Source: Psychroserpens luteolus
Lineage (GTDB): Bacteria; Bacteroidota; Bacteroidia; Flavobacteriales; Flavobacteriaceae
Direction: 5' to 3'
Assembly: GCF_021032705.1 (NCBI RefSeq)
Contig: NZ_JAHVXI010000007.1
Coordinates: 2,141-66,140 of the forward strand
DNA length: 64,000 nucleotides
Shown here in pieces: positions 1 to 9,511 of this stretch. Positions within the stretch are counted from its first letter, which is position 1. Each line of letters begins with the position of its first letter. The notes below the pieces were generated by a model. The model was not told where the DNA came from, searched no databases, and saw nothing but the letters and a program-made list of their open reading frames with translations. The translations under genes and the position numbers were made by a program.

Positions 1-1018
1 TTGCCGTTGTTCCACCTGCTGCGGAATCAATTGGTGTTCCACTAAAGTCATCATTCTCAGCGTTGATACTTGGATCTACATCTATAGTCACATCGGCTGT
101 GTCACAAATCGTTGGGTCTACATCTAAACAAATCTCATAGGTAACTGTATATGTACCTGCTGTACTTCCCGCTGGTACATTAATCGTTCCATCGGTATTG
201 ATTGTTACGCCTGTTAAACCTCCATCATTGGTGATGTTAATATTATCTGCGATGTTACCATCAGTTGCAGCTACTCCATCGGCTGTATCTGTACCATTTC
301 CGTTATCTGCAAATACACTTGCCGTTGTTCCACCTGCTGCGGAATCAATTGGTGTTCCACTAAAGTCATCATTCTCAGCGTTGATACTTGGATCTACATC
401 TATAGTCACATCGGCTGTGTCACAAATCGTTGGGTCTACATCTAAACAAATCTCATAGGTAACTGTATATGTACCTGCTGTACTTCCCGCTGGTACATTA
501 ATCGTTCCATCGGTATTGATTGTTACGCCTGTTAAACCTCCATCATTGGTGATGTTAATATTATCTGCGATGTTACCATCAGTTGCAGCTACTCCATCGG
601 CTGTATCTGTACCATTACCATTATCTGCAAAAACACTTGCCGTTGTTCCACCTGCTGCGGAATCAATTGGTGTTCCACTAAAGTCATCATTCTCTGCACT
701 AATACTTGGATCTACATCTATAGTCACATCGGCTGTGTCACAAATCGTTGGATCTACATCTAAGCAAATCTCATAGGTAACTGTATATGTGCCTGCTGTA
801 CTTCCCGCTGGTACATTAATCGTTCCATCGGTATTGATTGTTACGCCTGTTAAACCTCCATCATTGGTGATATTAATGTTATCTGCGATGTTACCATCAG
901 TTGCAGCTACTCCATTAGCTGTATCTGTACCATTACCATTATCTGCAAAAACACTTGCTGTTGTTCCACCTGCTGCGGAATCAATTGGTGTTCCACTAAA
1001 GTCATCATTCTCAGCGGT
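1..1018 (-). repeat. 318-bp in-frame tandem repeats, about 3.2 copies visible
   Basis: The same DNA recurs at an exact 318-bp period: the block starting ttgccgttgttccacctgct is at 1, 319 and 637, and with one base changed at 955. Copies differ at only a few positions (for example tcagcgttga versus tctgcactaa near the unit junction). The period is 106 codons, so copy-number change keeps the frame. The array is cut by the left edge and its full length is unknown. Confidence 0.95.
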
Positions 1019-1951
1019 TATAGTAAAGCTACAAGACACTGGAGCAGTAGTTACATTTGAATTGGTCAATGTACATCCAGCATCATCAGAAAAGGCAGCT
1101 GTTAAATCGATAGCGCCTCCATCTGCAGGTAATTGCACACCAATAAACGTATGAAATGTTGGATCATCTAAACTACCCACAGCTACAGATGCTGTTCCGT
1201 CTCCACTTAAATCTAAAGTTCCAGTTGTAGGTGCGTTAGCAAAAATCACTGAGACATCAGCAGTAAAGAAATCATCACTAGTATTTAAAGGTGTTCCATT
1301 ATCATTACAAACTGATTCGTTTGATGCACTAATGTTTGTTACCTCACATACAAGGGATAAATTAAGTGCATCAACAAAATTCCAAGTTCTTGCACAGGTT
1401 CCTCCGGAGAAAAATTCAAATAAAAATGTACCACTGGAAGGTGCCACGAAGGTTGCAGTTGGTCTAGTCCAAACATTTTCAGTTGGAGGTGCAGCAAACG
1501 TTAAAAACACAACCCCATCAAGTCTAATTTGTAATTCAGGAGTACATGCCGTACTTCCTGGTCTTGTTTCAATTAAATAATCAAAAGAAAAACTATAGGT
1601 CTCGCCTCCAATTAGAGTAACATTTTGACCAATACCTTCTTCACCACCTCCTAAAGCTCTAAATCCAAAATAACAACCACCACTAGGTGATGCTGTTCTT
1701 GGGAAATAAGTACCATCCCAAGATCGCTCTCCTTCCGTTGATCTATCGGGTGTATTGGTTTTAATCCAACCATCTGGTGCTTCATCTCTATCGGCATCGA
1801 TACCTGTACAGTCTGCTACTGCTTGATCAAGACCAGGATTTGTTAGAATATTTTGTGAATTACCGTTCCAAGAAAATAAAATGGCCGCAAAGATTAAAGC
1901 TCTGGACACCAATGAAACGTTTGTAAACGAGAATCGAGTAAAGATTTTCAT
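1..1951 (-). CDS. Large secreted repeat protein, probable T9SS-exported adhesin (5' part; runs off left edge)
   Basis: The reading frame opens at an ATG whose complement is at 1949-1951 and stays open to the window edge, giving about 650 residues without a stop. Residues 1 to about 33 look like a signal peptide. Residues about 34-200 resemble a lectin- or carbohydrate-binding-like beta domain (aromatic/Gly-rich, beginning NILTNPGLD). From about residue 313 the protein consists of 106-aa tandem repeats, three complete units plus part of a fourth, each beginning AENDDFSGTPIDSAAGGTT and ending in TYEICLDVDPTICDTADVTI. Such repeats are common in long flavobacterial surface proteins exported by the type IX secretion system. 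The C-terminal sorting domain that would prove this lies outside the window, so the adhesin role is inferred. Confidence 0.8.
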   Translation of the reverse strand, partial: MKIFTRFSFTNVSLVSRALIFAAILFSWNGNSQNILTNPGLDQAVADCTGIDADRDEAPDGWIKTNTPDRSTEGERSWDGTYFPRTASPSGGCYFGFRALGGGEEGIGQNVTLIGGETYSFSFDYLIETRPGSTACTPELQIRLDGVVFLTFAAPPTENVWTRPTATFVAPSSGTFLFEFFSGGTCARTWNFVDALNLSLVCEVTNISASNESVCNDNGTPLNTSDDFFTADVSVIFANAPTTGTLDLSGDGTASVAVGSLDDPTFHTFIGVQLPADGGAIDLTAAFSDDAGCTLTNSNVTTAPVSCSFTITAENDDFSGTPIDSAAGGTTASVFADNGNGTDTANGVAATDGNIADNINITNDGGLTGVTINTDGTINVPAGSTAGTYTVTYEICLDVDPTICDTADVTIDVDPSISAENDDFSGTPIDSAAGGTTASVFADNGNGTDTADGVAATDGNIADNINITNDGGLTGVTINTDGTINVPAGSTAGTYTVTYEICLDVDPTICDTADVTIDVDPSINAENDDFSGTPIDSAAGGTTASVFADNGNGTDTADGVAATDGNIADNINITNDGGLTGVTINTDGTINVPAGSTAGTYTVTYEICLDVDPTICDTADVTIDVDPSINAENDDFSGTPIDSAAGGTTA

Positions 1952-2375
1952 ATTATCTTAAGGTAAAATTATTTATATCTATATAAAATTTTATTATTCC
2001 AAACACTAGAGTAATAACAACACCTTAAAATTTTAAACAAAAAAAACCTAGTCACATACAGAAGTATGCAAGAAGGAATATCTTATTTTTTGTAGGTTCA
2101 AAATAGTGCTATTAATCTATAATTATTTATGGAAAACCATCTAGAGGGACAATGGAGTCCAAAAATAATGATTCTCCTTAAGAATATTTTAACAAGTAAT
2201 TTCTTTTCGTTCATGGTTTAAAAATTATCGATGAAATACCAATCACCAATCTACAAAGCACAAAAAACCACTGTTTTAGTATGAATGCTGTATACTATCG
2301 ATAGATAAATTATAATTATATCACTGGTTTTTAATCTTAAATAATTTAATAAAATTATATTTGCATCTACTAAAA
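1952..2375. other. Intergenic region between divergent genes
   Basis: This AT-rich stretch separates the minus-strand adhesin from prfC. It should hold promoters for both. Only the prfC -7 box at 2356-2363 is recognisable. I see no convincing small ORF and no RNA gene. An imperfect palindrome (gcatacttctgtatg on the minus strand) lies near 2058-2075. Confidence 0.6.
2356..2363 (+). promoter_or_regulatory. Bacteroidetes -7 box for prfC
   Basis: TATATTTG matches the phylum's TAnnTTTG -7 consensus. No clear TTG -33 box is seen at the expected distance. The predicted transcript start is close to 2370, so the ATG at 2376 would have an almost absent leader. This argues against the TTG at 2361, which lies inside the box. 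Confidence 0.5.
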
Positions 2376-3971
2376 ATGACTATGACTTTTAAAGAGGAAA
2401 TCAATAGACGACGTACGTTTGGAATCATTTCGCATCCAGATGCTGGTAAAACAACTTTAACTGAAAAATTACTTCTATTTGGAGGCGCCATTCAGGAAGC
2501 AGGAGCTGTAAAAAGTAATAAGATCAAGAAAGGTGCTACTAGTGACTTTATGGAAATAGAACGCCAAAGAGGTATATCGGTAGCCACTTCAGTTCTGGCC
2601 TTTGAATATAATGGTATAAAAATTAATATTCTTGATACACCTGGTCACAAAGATTTTGCTGAAGATACATTTAGAACCCTCACAGCAGTTGATAGTGTTA
2701 TTGTAGTTATTGATGTCGCAAAAGGTGTTGAGGAACAGACAGAAAAGCTTGTTGAAGTTTGTAGAATGCGTAATATACCAATGATCGTTTTTATTAACAA
2801 AATGGATCGTGAAGGAAAGGATGCTTTTGACCTATTAGATGAAATTGAGCAAAAGCTTGGCCTTACGGTTGTTCCTCTCAGCTTTCCTATTGGAATGGGA
2901 TACGATTTTAAAGGAATCTATAACATCTGGGAAAAAAATATCAACCTTTTTAGTGGAGATAGTAGAAAAGACATAGAAGAAACGATTGAGGTTAATGACT
3001 TGGCATCTTCAGAACTTGATAAGCTTGTAGGCGATGTAGCTGCAGAAACTTTAAGAGAAGAAATAGAATTAGTAGACGGCATCTATCCTCAATTTAATAA
3101 AGACGACTACCTAAGTGGACAATTACAGCCTGTCTTTTTTGGCTCGGCTTTAAATAATTTTGGAGTTAGAGAGCTACTCGATTGTTTTGTTAATATTGCA
3201 CCAAAACCCAGACCTAAAAACAGTGAAGAGCGATTGGTACTACCTGATGAAGATAAGTTTTCAGGATTTGTATTTAAAATTCATGCTAATATGGATCCAA
3301 ATCACAGAAACCGATTGGCCTTCATAAAAATTGTTTCTGGTGAATTTAAGCGTAATACACCCTATCTTCATGTGAGACACAATAAAAAATTGAAATTTTC
3401 TAGCCCTAATGCTTTTTTTGCTGAAAAGAAAGAAATCGTTGATATCTCATATCCAGGTGATATAGTGGGCCTACAAGACACAGGTAACTTCAAAATTGGT
3501 GACACTTTAACAGAAGGTGAAGTCTTAAATTATAAAGGAATACCTAGTTTTTCACCAGAACACTTTAGATACATCAATAATGCAGATCCTCTTAAGTCCA
3601 AACAACTTTATAAGGGTATAGATCAACTTATGGATGAGGGAGTCGCACAGTTGTTTACACTAGAACTTAATGGAAGAAAAGTTATTGGTACCGTTGGTGC
3701 ACTGCAATATGAGGTAATTCAATATAGATTAGAGCATGAATATGGGGCAAAATGTACATATGAAAATTTAAATGTACATAAAGCTTGTTGGGTAGAAGCA
3801 GATGATATTAAAAGTGAAGAATATAAAGAGTTTTTGAGAGTAAAACAGCGTTTCTTGGCTAAAGACAAGCAAGGACAATTGGTGTTTTTAGCGGATTCAG
3901 CGTTTTCTTTACAGATGACACAGCAGAAATACCCAAGTATTATCTTTCATTTTACTTCAGAGTATAATTAA
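2376..3971 (+). CDS. prfC: Peptide chain release factor 3
   Basis: RF3 is the GTPase that removes RF1/RF2 from the ribosome after termination. The translation factor GTPase domain is clear: P-loop around residues 19-26 (HPDAGKTT), the switch segment [16 protein letters not shown] and NKMDREGKD. The RF3-typical domain II and C-terminal domain follow. The length, about 531 aa, fits the family. Three starts are possible: TTG 2361, ATG 2376 and ATG 2382. The TTG overlaps the promoter box, so I prefer an ATG; family members begin shortly before the [17 protein letters not shown] block. The gene is monocistronic. Confidence 0.95.
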   Translation: MTMTFKEEINRRRTFGIISHPDAGKTTLTEKLLLFGGAIQEAGAVKSNKIKKGATSDFMEIERQRGISVATSVLAFEYNGIKINILDTPGHKDFAEDTFRTLTAVDSVIVVIDVAKGVEEQTEKLVEVCRMRNIPMIVFINKMDREGKDAFDLLDEIEQKLGLTVVPLSFPIGMGYDFKGIYNIWEKNINLFSGDSRKDIEETIEVNDLASSELDKLVGDVAAETLREEIELVDGIYPQFNKDDYLSGQLQPVFFGSALNNFGVRELLDCFVNIAPKPRPKNSEERLVLPDEDKFSGFVFKIHANMDPNHRNRLAFIKIVSGEFKRNTPYLHVRHNKKLKFSSPNAFFAEKKEIVDISYPGDIVGLQDTGNFKIGDTLTEGEVLNYKGIPSFSPEHFRYINNADPLKSKQLYKGIDQLMDEGVAQLFTLELNGRKVIGTVGALQYEVIQYRLEHEYGAKCTYENLNVHKACWVEADDIKSEEYKEFLRVKQRFLAKDKQGQLVFLADSAFSLQMTQQKYPSIIFHFTSEYN

Positions 3972-4116
3972 GTTAAAAAAAGTGTCGTTCATCTAAAATT
4001 TCAGAATAAATTTGTTTTTTAACGATGTTTTTATACTTTTAATCGATGATTAGGTTACGATAACATTTTAGTTATCTAAATTTAATATAGATTAAAACCC
4101 CAAAATTGATCTACTC

Positions 4117-4344
4117 ATGAAAACAAATCCCAATGTTTTCAGTAATAGCGATATTACTGTAACGTACAACCCGTGTAAGTGCATTAACGCTGAGCGTTGT
4201 GCCAAAGAACTTTCGAACGTATTCCGCCAATCCGTTATTCCTTGGATTGATTTAGATGGCGCATCTACAAAAAAGATTATTAAGCAAGTTAAGAAGTGCC
4301 CTTCAGGTGCTTTACAGTTTCATTTAAACCAAGAAGTGGCTTAA
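4117..4344 (+). CDS. YjdI-like (4Fe-4S) mono-cluster protein
   Basis: This 75-aa protein has the divergent single-cluster ferredoxin pattern of the Fer4_19/YjdI family: YNPCKCINAERCAKEL near residues 17-32 and a late KCPSGAL motif near residue 61. The cysteines would ligate one 4Fe-4S cluster. Full-length relatives are about this size; some are fused to an acetyltransferase domain, which is absent here. The redox partner and physiological role are not known from the sequence. It follows prfC by 145 bp and is probably transcribed separately or by readthrough. Confidence 0.85.
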   Translation: MKTNPNVFSNSDITVTYNPCKCINAERCAKELSNVFRQSVIPWIDLDGASTKKIIKQVKKCPSGALQFHLNQEVA

Positions 4345-4501
4345 ATCAATGATTTTTGTCTTATTGAAGTTGCTATACAATTTTCTAAGAAATAGGTATT
4401 TGCGAAGAACAAAGCTTGCTAAAGTAGCTTAATGAACTCTTATTCGGATACTAAGCATTCCGAAATAAACAACCATGCTTAACTACCTACATTATTTCAA
4501 T

Positions 4502-4538
4502 AAAAAAGCCTTTGAAACAAAATTTCAAAGGCTTTTTT
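4502..4538. terminator. Bidirectional intrinsic terminator
   Basis: A perfect 16-bp stem (4502-4517 with 4523-4538) has a 5-nt CAAAA loop, an A-run on one side and a T-run on the other. It sits between the plus-strand Fe-S gene and the minus-strand DUF3467 gene and can stop transcription from both directions. Confidence 0.9.
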
Positions 4539-4545
4539 AAGGTTA

Positions 4546-4612
4546 TGCTTGACCTGTTGGACCAAAATTCAAAGGAATTGGAGGTTGCTCATGGGACATT
4601 TCGAGCACCTAT
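4546..4612 (-). pseudogene. Decayed duplicate of the DUF3467 gene 3' end
   Basis: The minus strand of 4546-4592 encodes EQPPIPLNFGPTGQA followed by a stop, the same tail as the intact gene at 4648. The DNA block ccaaaattcaaaggaattgg is identical in both. Upstream of it the similarity continues in broken form (catggga-catttcgag against catgggccttttcga) after a small deletion. No start or complete frame remains, so this is a remnant of a tandem duplication. Confidence 0.75.
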
Positions 4613-4647
4613 AAAACGTCCTTTATCAGGACCTTATCCTTAAAAGT

Positions 4648-4962
4648 TTAAGCCTGTCCTGTTGGGCCAAAATTCAAAGGAATTGGAGGTTGCTCGTAAT
4701 CTTTGATTTCTCCATGGGCCTTTTCGAAGCGATTTACATTATCTCCCAGAGCCTTTAACAAGCGTTTTGCATGCTGTGGTGTCAAGATAATTCTCGATTT
4801 CACCTTGCTTTTAGGAGTTCCTGGCATAATACTTACAAAATCGATTACAAATTCTGAAACCGAATGATTTATAATTGCTAGGTTGGAATAAGTCCCTTCT
4901 GCTATTTTTTCATCTAATTCGATGTTTATTCCTGGTTTTTTATTTTTATTTTCTTCTGCCAT
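4648..4962 (-). CDS. DUF3467 domain-containing protein
   Basis: This 104-aa protein belongs to the DUF3467 family: INIELDEKIAEGTYSNLAIINHS, then EFVIDFVSIMPG, SKVKSRIILTPQHAKRLLKAL, and a Pro-rich tail ending NFGPTGQA. The function of the family is not established. The gene lies just downstream of rpoC in the same orientation but is separated by the rpoC terminator, so it probably has its own promoter. A 17-nt perfect palindrome sits 16 nt before the start codon. The truncated copy of its tail lies directly downstream. Confidence 0.85.
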   Translation of the reverse strand: MAEENKNKKPGINIELDEKIAEGTYSNLAIINHSVSEFVIDFVSIMPGTPKSKVKSRIILTPQHAKRLLKALGDNVNRFEKAHGEIKDYEQPPIPLNFGPTGQA

Positions 4963-4978
4963 AACAAAATTGTTTGTA

Positions 4979-4995
4979 TTTCCGTTGAACGGAAA
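4979..4995. promoter_or_regulatory. 17-nt palindrome upstream of the DUF3467 gene
   Basis: TTTCCGTTgAACGGAAA is a perfect inverted repeat with one central base. It lies 16 nt before the DUF3467 start codon, a position suited to an operator or a leader hairpin. No regulator can be assigned. Confidence 0.35.
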
Positions 4996-5020
4996 ATTTA
5001 TGATTTATACATTCTATTAA

Positions 5021-5056
5021 AAAAGCCTTCAAACAAATTAATGCGTGAAGGCTTTT
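5021..5056 (-). terminator. Terminator of the rpoBC operon
   Basis: The stem AAAAGCCTTC (5021-5030) pairs with GAAGGCTTTT (5047-5056) around a 16-nt loop. It is located 92 bp past the rpoC stop codon, with a T-run on the minus strand. Confidence 0.8.
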
Positions 5057-5147
5057 ATTTTATAAACTCCTGCCTTACTCATTCATGCTAACCCTACAAT
5101 AAATAAGGCATTCGCGAATCTTCGATTTTGCAGGATTTAGATAACTA

Positions 5148-8100
5148 TTAATTATAGTTCATCTCTTCTTTTGCTTTCATCATTTCATTGAATTCTTCTT
5201 TAGAACCTACAATGATGTTATCAAATTTTCTAACACCAGTTCCAGCTGGAATTCTATGACCAACGATTACATTTTCTTTCAATCCTTCAAGATCATCTAC
5301 TTTAGCATTTACAGCTGCTTCGTTAAGAACTTTTGTTGTTTCCTGGAACGATGCTGCAGATATAAATGACTTGGTTTGTAATGAGGCTCTTGTAATACCT
5401 TGTAAGATAGGTGTAGCAGTAGCAGGTTGTGCATCACGTGCAGTTACTAATGCTTTATCTTCTCTACGTAGTATTGAGTTCTCATCTCTTAACTCTCTTG
5501 ATGTTAAAATCTGACCAGCTTTTAAATTCTCAGAATCTCCAGCTTCTTCAACCACTTTCATTCCGAAAATCTTGTCATTTTCTTCAATGAAATCTGATTT
5601 ATGAACCAATTGATCCTCTAAGAAAATAGTATCACCAGAATCAATAATTTTTACTTTACGCATCATCTGTCTAACAACAACCTCAAAGTGCTTATCATTA
5701 ATCTTCACACCTTGCAAACGGTATACTTCTTGAACTTCATTCACTAAGTATTGTTGTACAGCAGCAGGTCCTTTAATATTTAAAATATCATTAGGTGTAA
5801 TAGAACCATCAGATAAAGGCATACCAGCTTTTACATAATCATTTTCTTGTACAAGAATCTGATTAGATAATTTTACTAAATATTTCTTGATTTCACCAAG
5901 CTTAGATTCAATAATAATCTCGCGGTTACCTCTTTTGATTTTTCCAAAAGATACAACACCATCAATTTCACTTACTACAGCAGGATTAGACGGGTTACGT
6001 GCTTCGAATAACTCAGTTACACGAGGTAAACCACCTGTAATATCACCAGCTTTAGCAGATTTACGAGGGATTTTAACTAAGATTTTACCAACCTTAATTT
6101 TCTCTCCATCATCAATCATAAGGTGTGCTCCTACTGGTAAGTTGTAAGAACGTATTGTTTCTCCTTTAGAATCTTCAATATGAAGTGTTGGAATTAATTT
6201 CTTGTTTCTAGATTCAGAAATTACTTTCTCTTGGAAACCAGTTTGTTCATCAATTTCTACTTGATATGTCACACCCTGTTCGATGTTTTCATACTTCACT
6301 TTACCAGCAAATTCTGAAATAATTACACCATTATAAGGATCCCACTGACAAATAGTATCTCCAGTCTTCACTTTATCACCTGGTTTTACATAGATGAAAG
6401 ATCCGTAAGGAATATTATTTGTACTTAATGTGATACCAGTTTTGGCGTCCACTAATTTTAATTCAGATGTACGAGAGATAACAACATCTACTTCTTTTCC
6501 ATCATTATCAGTACTCTTAACAGTTTTTAAATCTTCGATTTCTGCAATTCCATCGAATTTCACTGTTAATTTATTTTCTTCTGAAATGTTACCTGCAATA
6601 CCACCTACGTGGAATGTACGCAATGTTAACTGTGTACCAGGCTCACCAATTGATTGTGCAGCAACTACACCAACAGCCTCACCTCTTTGTACCATTTTAC
6701 CAGTAGCAAGGTTACGACCGTAACACTTAGAACAAATACCTTTTTTAGCTTCACAAGTTAATGCTGAACGCACTTCGATTGAATCTAAAGCAGATGCTCC
6801 TATTCGTTTTGCAATGGCATCATCAATGTGACCACCAGCTTCAATTAGCAACTCCTCAGTAAGTGGGTCATAAACATCATTTAAAGATGTACGACCTACA
6901 ATTCTAGCCTCAAGAGTTTCGATAACTTCTTCATTCTTCTTCAACGGATTAACTTCAATACCTCTTAATGTTCCACAATCTTCTGTGTAGATAATAACAT
7001 CTTGAGACACATCTACTAAACGACGTGTTAAATAACCAGCATCGGCAGTCTTAAGTGCCGTATCGGCAAGACCTTTACGAGCACCGTGAGTTGAGATAAA
7101 GTATTCTAAAATTGAAAGACCTTCCTTAAAGTTAGAAAGAATCGGGTTTTCAATAATTTCTCCTCCTCCTGCATTCGATTTTTTAGGCTTTGCCATCAAT
7201 CCACGCATACCTGTCAACTGACGAATCTGTTCTTTAGATCCACGAGCTCCAGAATCAAGCATCATAAACACTGAGTTAAATCCTTGTTGATCCTCACGGA
7301 TACGTTTCATAGATAACTCTGTTAATTCAGCATTGGTAGATGTCCAGATATCAATAACTTGGTTATAACGCTCGTTATTTGTAATTAATCCCATGTTATA
7401 GTTACCCATAATACCATCAACTAAGCCATTGGCTTTGTCGATCATACCTTGTTTTTCTGCAGGAATAATGATATCCCCTAAACTAAATGATAAACCACCT
7501 TGGAATGCGAACTTATATCCTAATGTTTTAATTTCATCTAAGAAAGCCGCCGTTTCAGGTACACTAGTTACTTTTAAGATACCATGAATAATATCTCTTA
7601 ACGATTTCTTAGTTAATACTTCATTGATATATCCTGCTGCTTCAGGTACTTTTTCGTTGAAAAGTACACGACCAACAGTTGTTTCAATGATTTGAGTTGT
7701 TAACTCACCTTCTTCGTTAAAATCTTTCGTACGAACTTTAATACCAGCATTAAGATCAACTTTTTTCTCATTGTAAGCAATAGTTACTTCCTCAGGAGAG
7801 TAGAATGTTAATCCTTCACCTTTAACCGTATAATCCTTATCTGTTTTACGATGCTTAGTCATATAGTAAAGACCAAGTACCATATCCTGAGAAGGTACAG
7901 TTACAGGAGAACCATTAGCTGGGTTCAAAATATTATGAGACGCTAACATTAATAGTTGCGCTTCTAAAATCGCTTCAGGACCTAATGGTAAATGAACAGC
8001 CATCTGGTCACCATCAAAATCGGCATTAAATGCAGTACACACTAATGGGTGTAACTGAATTGCTTTTCCTTCAATTAATTTTGGTTGGAAAGCTTGAATA

Positions 8101-9449
8101 CCAAGTCTGTGTAATGTAGGAGCACGGTTTAGTAATACTGGATGTCCTTTAAGAACATTCTCTAAGATATCCCAAACTACAGGCTCTTTTCTATCTATAA
8201 TTTTCTTTGCAGATTTTACAGTCTTTACAATACCTCTTTCAATCAGCTTTCTGATAATAAAAGGCTTATAAAGTTCTGCAGCCATATTTTTAGGCAATCC
8301 ACATTCGAATAATTTTAATTCTGGTCCAACAACAATTACCGAACGTGCTGAGTAATCTACACGCTTACCAAGTAAGTTCTGACGGAAACGTCCTTGCTTA
8401 CCTTTCAATGAATCGGATAACGATTTTAATGGTCTGTTAGAATCTGTTTTAACTGCAGAAGCTTTACGTGTATTATCAAATAATGAATCTACCGATTCTT
8501 GTAACATACGTTTCTCATTACGCAAGATAACTTCAGGAGCTTTGATTTCAACTAAACGCTTTAAACGGTTGTTACGGATAATAACACGACGATAAAGGTC
8601 ATTTAAATCGGATGTTGCAAAACGCCCACCATCTAAAGGCACTAAAGGTCTTAATTCTGGTGGAATGATTGGAATAGCCTTCATGATCATCCACTCTGGC
8701 TTATTCTCTCTATTGGCATTAGAATCTCTAAACGCTTCGACAACTTGTAAACGTTTTAATGCTTCTGTTTTACGTTGTTTAGAGGTTTCAGTGTTTGCTT
8801 TATGACGCAATTCAAATGATAATTCGTTTAAGTCGATTCTTGATAATAACTCGATTAAACATTCAGCTCCCATTTTGGCGATAAACTTATTAGGATCTGT
8901 ATCATCTAGATGTCTGTTTTCTTGTGGAAGAGCTTCCATGATATTAAGGTACTCTTCTTCAGTAAGGAAATCCATTTTCTGTAAAGGTTCTCCTTCGGCA
9001 TTTTTAGCCTCACCAGGTTGAATTACCACGTATCTTTCGTAGTAGATAATCATATCTAAACGCTTAGATGGTAAACCAAGTAAGTAACCTATTTTATTTG
9101 GTAACGAACGGAAGTACCAGATATGAGCGACAGGCACAACAAGATTGATGTGTCCAACGCGATCACGACGTACTTTCTTTTCTGTTACTTCAACACCACA
9201 ACGGTCACAAACAATACCTTTGTAACGTATTCTTTTGTATTTACCACAAGCACATTCAAAATCCTTAACAGGACCAAAAATACGCTCACAGAATAAACCA
9301 TCTCTTTCTGGTTTATGTGTTCGATAATTAATAGTTTCTGGTTTTAAAACCTCACCACGAGATGCTGCTAAAACAGACTCAGGAGATGCTAAACCAATTG
9401 AGATTTTATTAAATCTCTGTACTGTATTCTTATCTTGTCTTCTTGCCAT
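5148..9449 (-). CDS. rpoC: DNA-directed RNA polymerase subunit beta'
   Basis: This is the 1433-aa largest subunit of RNA polymerase. The N-terminal zinc-binding cysteines are near residues 66, 68, 81 and 84 (CACGK...CDRCG). The catalytic Mg-binding loop NADFDGD is at residues 475-481. The second zinc site ([16 protein letters not shown]) is followed by the bridge/trigger region [25 protein letters not shown]. Length and order of blocks are normal for Bacteroidetes. It follows rpoB by 62 bp and closes the operon, with a terminator after it. Confidence 0.99.
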   Translation of the reverse strand: MARRQDKNTVQRFNKISIGLASPESVLAASRGEVLKPETINYRTHKPERDGLFCERIFGPVKDFECACGKYKRIRYKGIVCDRCGVEVTEKKVRRDRVGHINLVVPVAHIWYFRSLPNKIGYLLGLPSKRLDMIIYYERYVVIQPGEAKNAEGEPLQKMDFLTEEEYLNIMEALPQENRHLDDTDPNKFIAKMGAECLIELLSRIDLNELSFELRHKANTETSKQRKTEALKRLQVVEAFRDSNANRENKPEWMIMKAIPIIPPELRPLVPLDGGRFATSDLNDLYRRVIIRNNRLKRLVEIKAPEVILRNEKRMLQESVDSLFDNTRKASAVKTDSNRPLKSLSDSLKGKQGRFRQNLLGKRVDYSARSVIVVGPELKLFECGLPKNMAAELYKPFIIRKLIERGIVKTVKSAKKIIDRKEPVVWDILENVLKGHPVLLNRAPTLHRLGIQAFQPKLIEGKAIQLHPLVCTAFNADFDGDQMAVHLPLGPEAILEAQLLMLASHNILNPANGSPVTVPSQDMVLGLYYMTKHRKTDKDYTVKGEGLTFYSPEEVTIAYNEKKVDLNAGIKVRTKDFNEEGELTTQIIETTVGRVLFNEKVPEAAGYINEVLTKKSLRDIIHGILKVTSVPETAAFLDEIKTLGYKFAFQGGLSFSLGDIIIPAEKQGMIDKANGLVDGIMGNYNMGLITNNERYNQVIDIWTSTNAELTELSMKRIREDQQGFNSVFMMLDSGARGSKEQIRQLTGMRGLMAKPKKSNAGGGEIIENPILSNFKEGLSILEYFISTHGARKGLADTALKTADAGYLTRRLVDVSQDVIIYTEDCGTLRGIEVNPLKKNEEVIETLEARIVGRTSLNDVYDPLTEELLIEAGGHIDDAIAKRIGASALDSIEVRSALTCEAKKGICSKCYGRNLATGKMVQRGEAVGVVAAQSIGEPGTQLTLRTFHVGGIAGNISEENKLTVKFDGIAEIEDLKTVKSTDNDGKEVDVVISRTSELKLVDAKTGITLSTNNIPYGSFIYVKPGDKVKTGDTICQWDPYNGVIISEFAGKVKYENIEQGVTYQVEIDEQTGFQEKVISESRNKKLIPTLHIEDSKGETIRSYNLPVGAHLMIDDGEKIKVGKILVKIPRKSAKAGDITGGLPRVTELFEARNPSNPAVVSEIDGVVSFGKIKRGNREIIIESKLGEIKKYLVKLSNQILVQENDYVKAGMPLSDGSITPNDILNIKGPAAVQQYLVNEVQEVYRLQGVKINDKHFEVVVRQMMRKVKIIDSGDTIFLEDQLVHKSDFIEENDKIFGMKVVEEAGDSENLKAGQILTSRELRDENSILRREDKALVTARDAQPATATPILQGITRASLQTKSFISAASFQETTKVLNEAAVNAKVDDLEGLKENVIVGHRIPAGTGVRKFDNIIVGSKEEFNEMMKAKEEMNYN

Positions 9450-9470
9450 AATATTATGTGGTTACCGTTT

Positions 9471-9490
9471 GGGCAACTCTAGAGTTGCCC
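9471..9490 (-). other. Perfect 20-nt palindrome between rpoB and rpoC
   Basis: GGGCAACTCT/AGAGTTGCCC is a perfect inverted repeat without a spacer, in the 62-bp rpoB-rpoC gap. As RNA it would fold into a hairpin. There is no U-tract, so it is more likely an mRNA processing or stability element than a terminator. Confidence 0.6.
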
Positions 9491-9511
9491 TCACTAGCAA
9501 AATTTTTCAAA

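Noticed and set aside
1-1018. CRISPR-like array
   Set aside because: The period is 318 bp, whole units are similar, and the frame is coding. There are no short repeats with unique spacers.
198-1154. Series of plus-strand ORFs of about 86-121 aa, all similar to each other
   Set aside because: They are antisense shadows of the 318-bp coding repeats; the minus-strand frame has the signal peptide and domain pattern.
4443-4464. Third TTCCGA-type hairpin near the Fe-S gene
   Set aside because: Only six base pairs with a 10-nt loop in AT-rich DNA; too weak to call as related to the operon hairpins.
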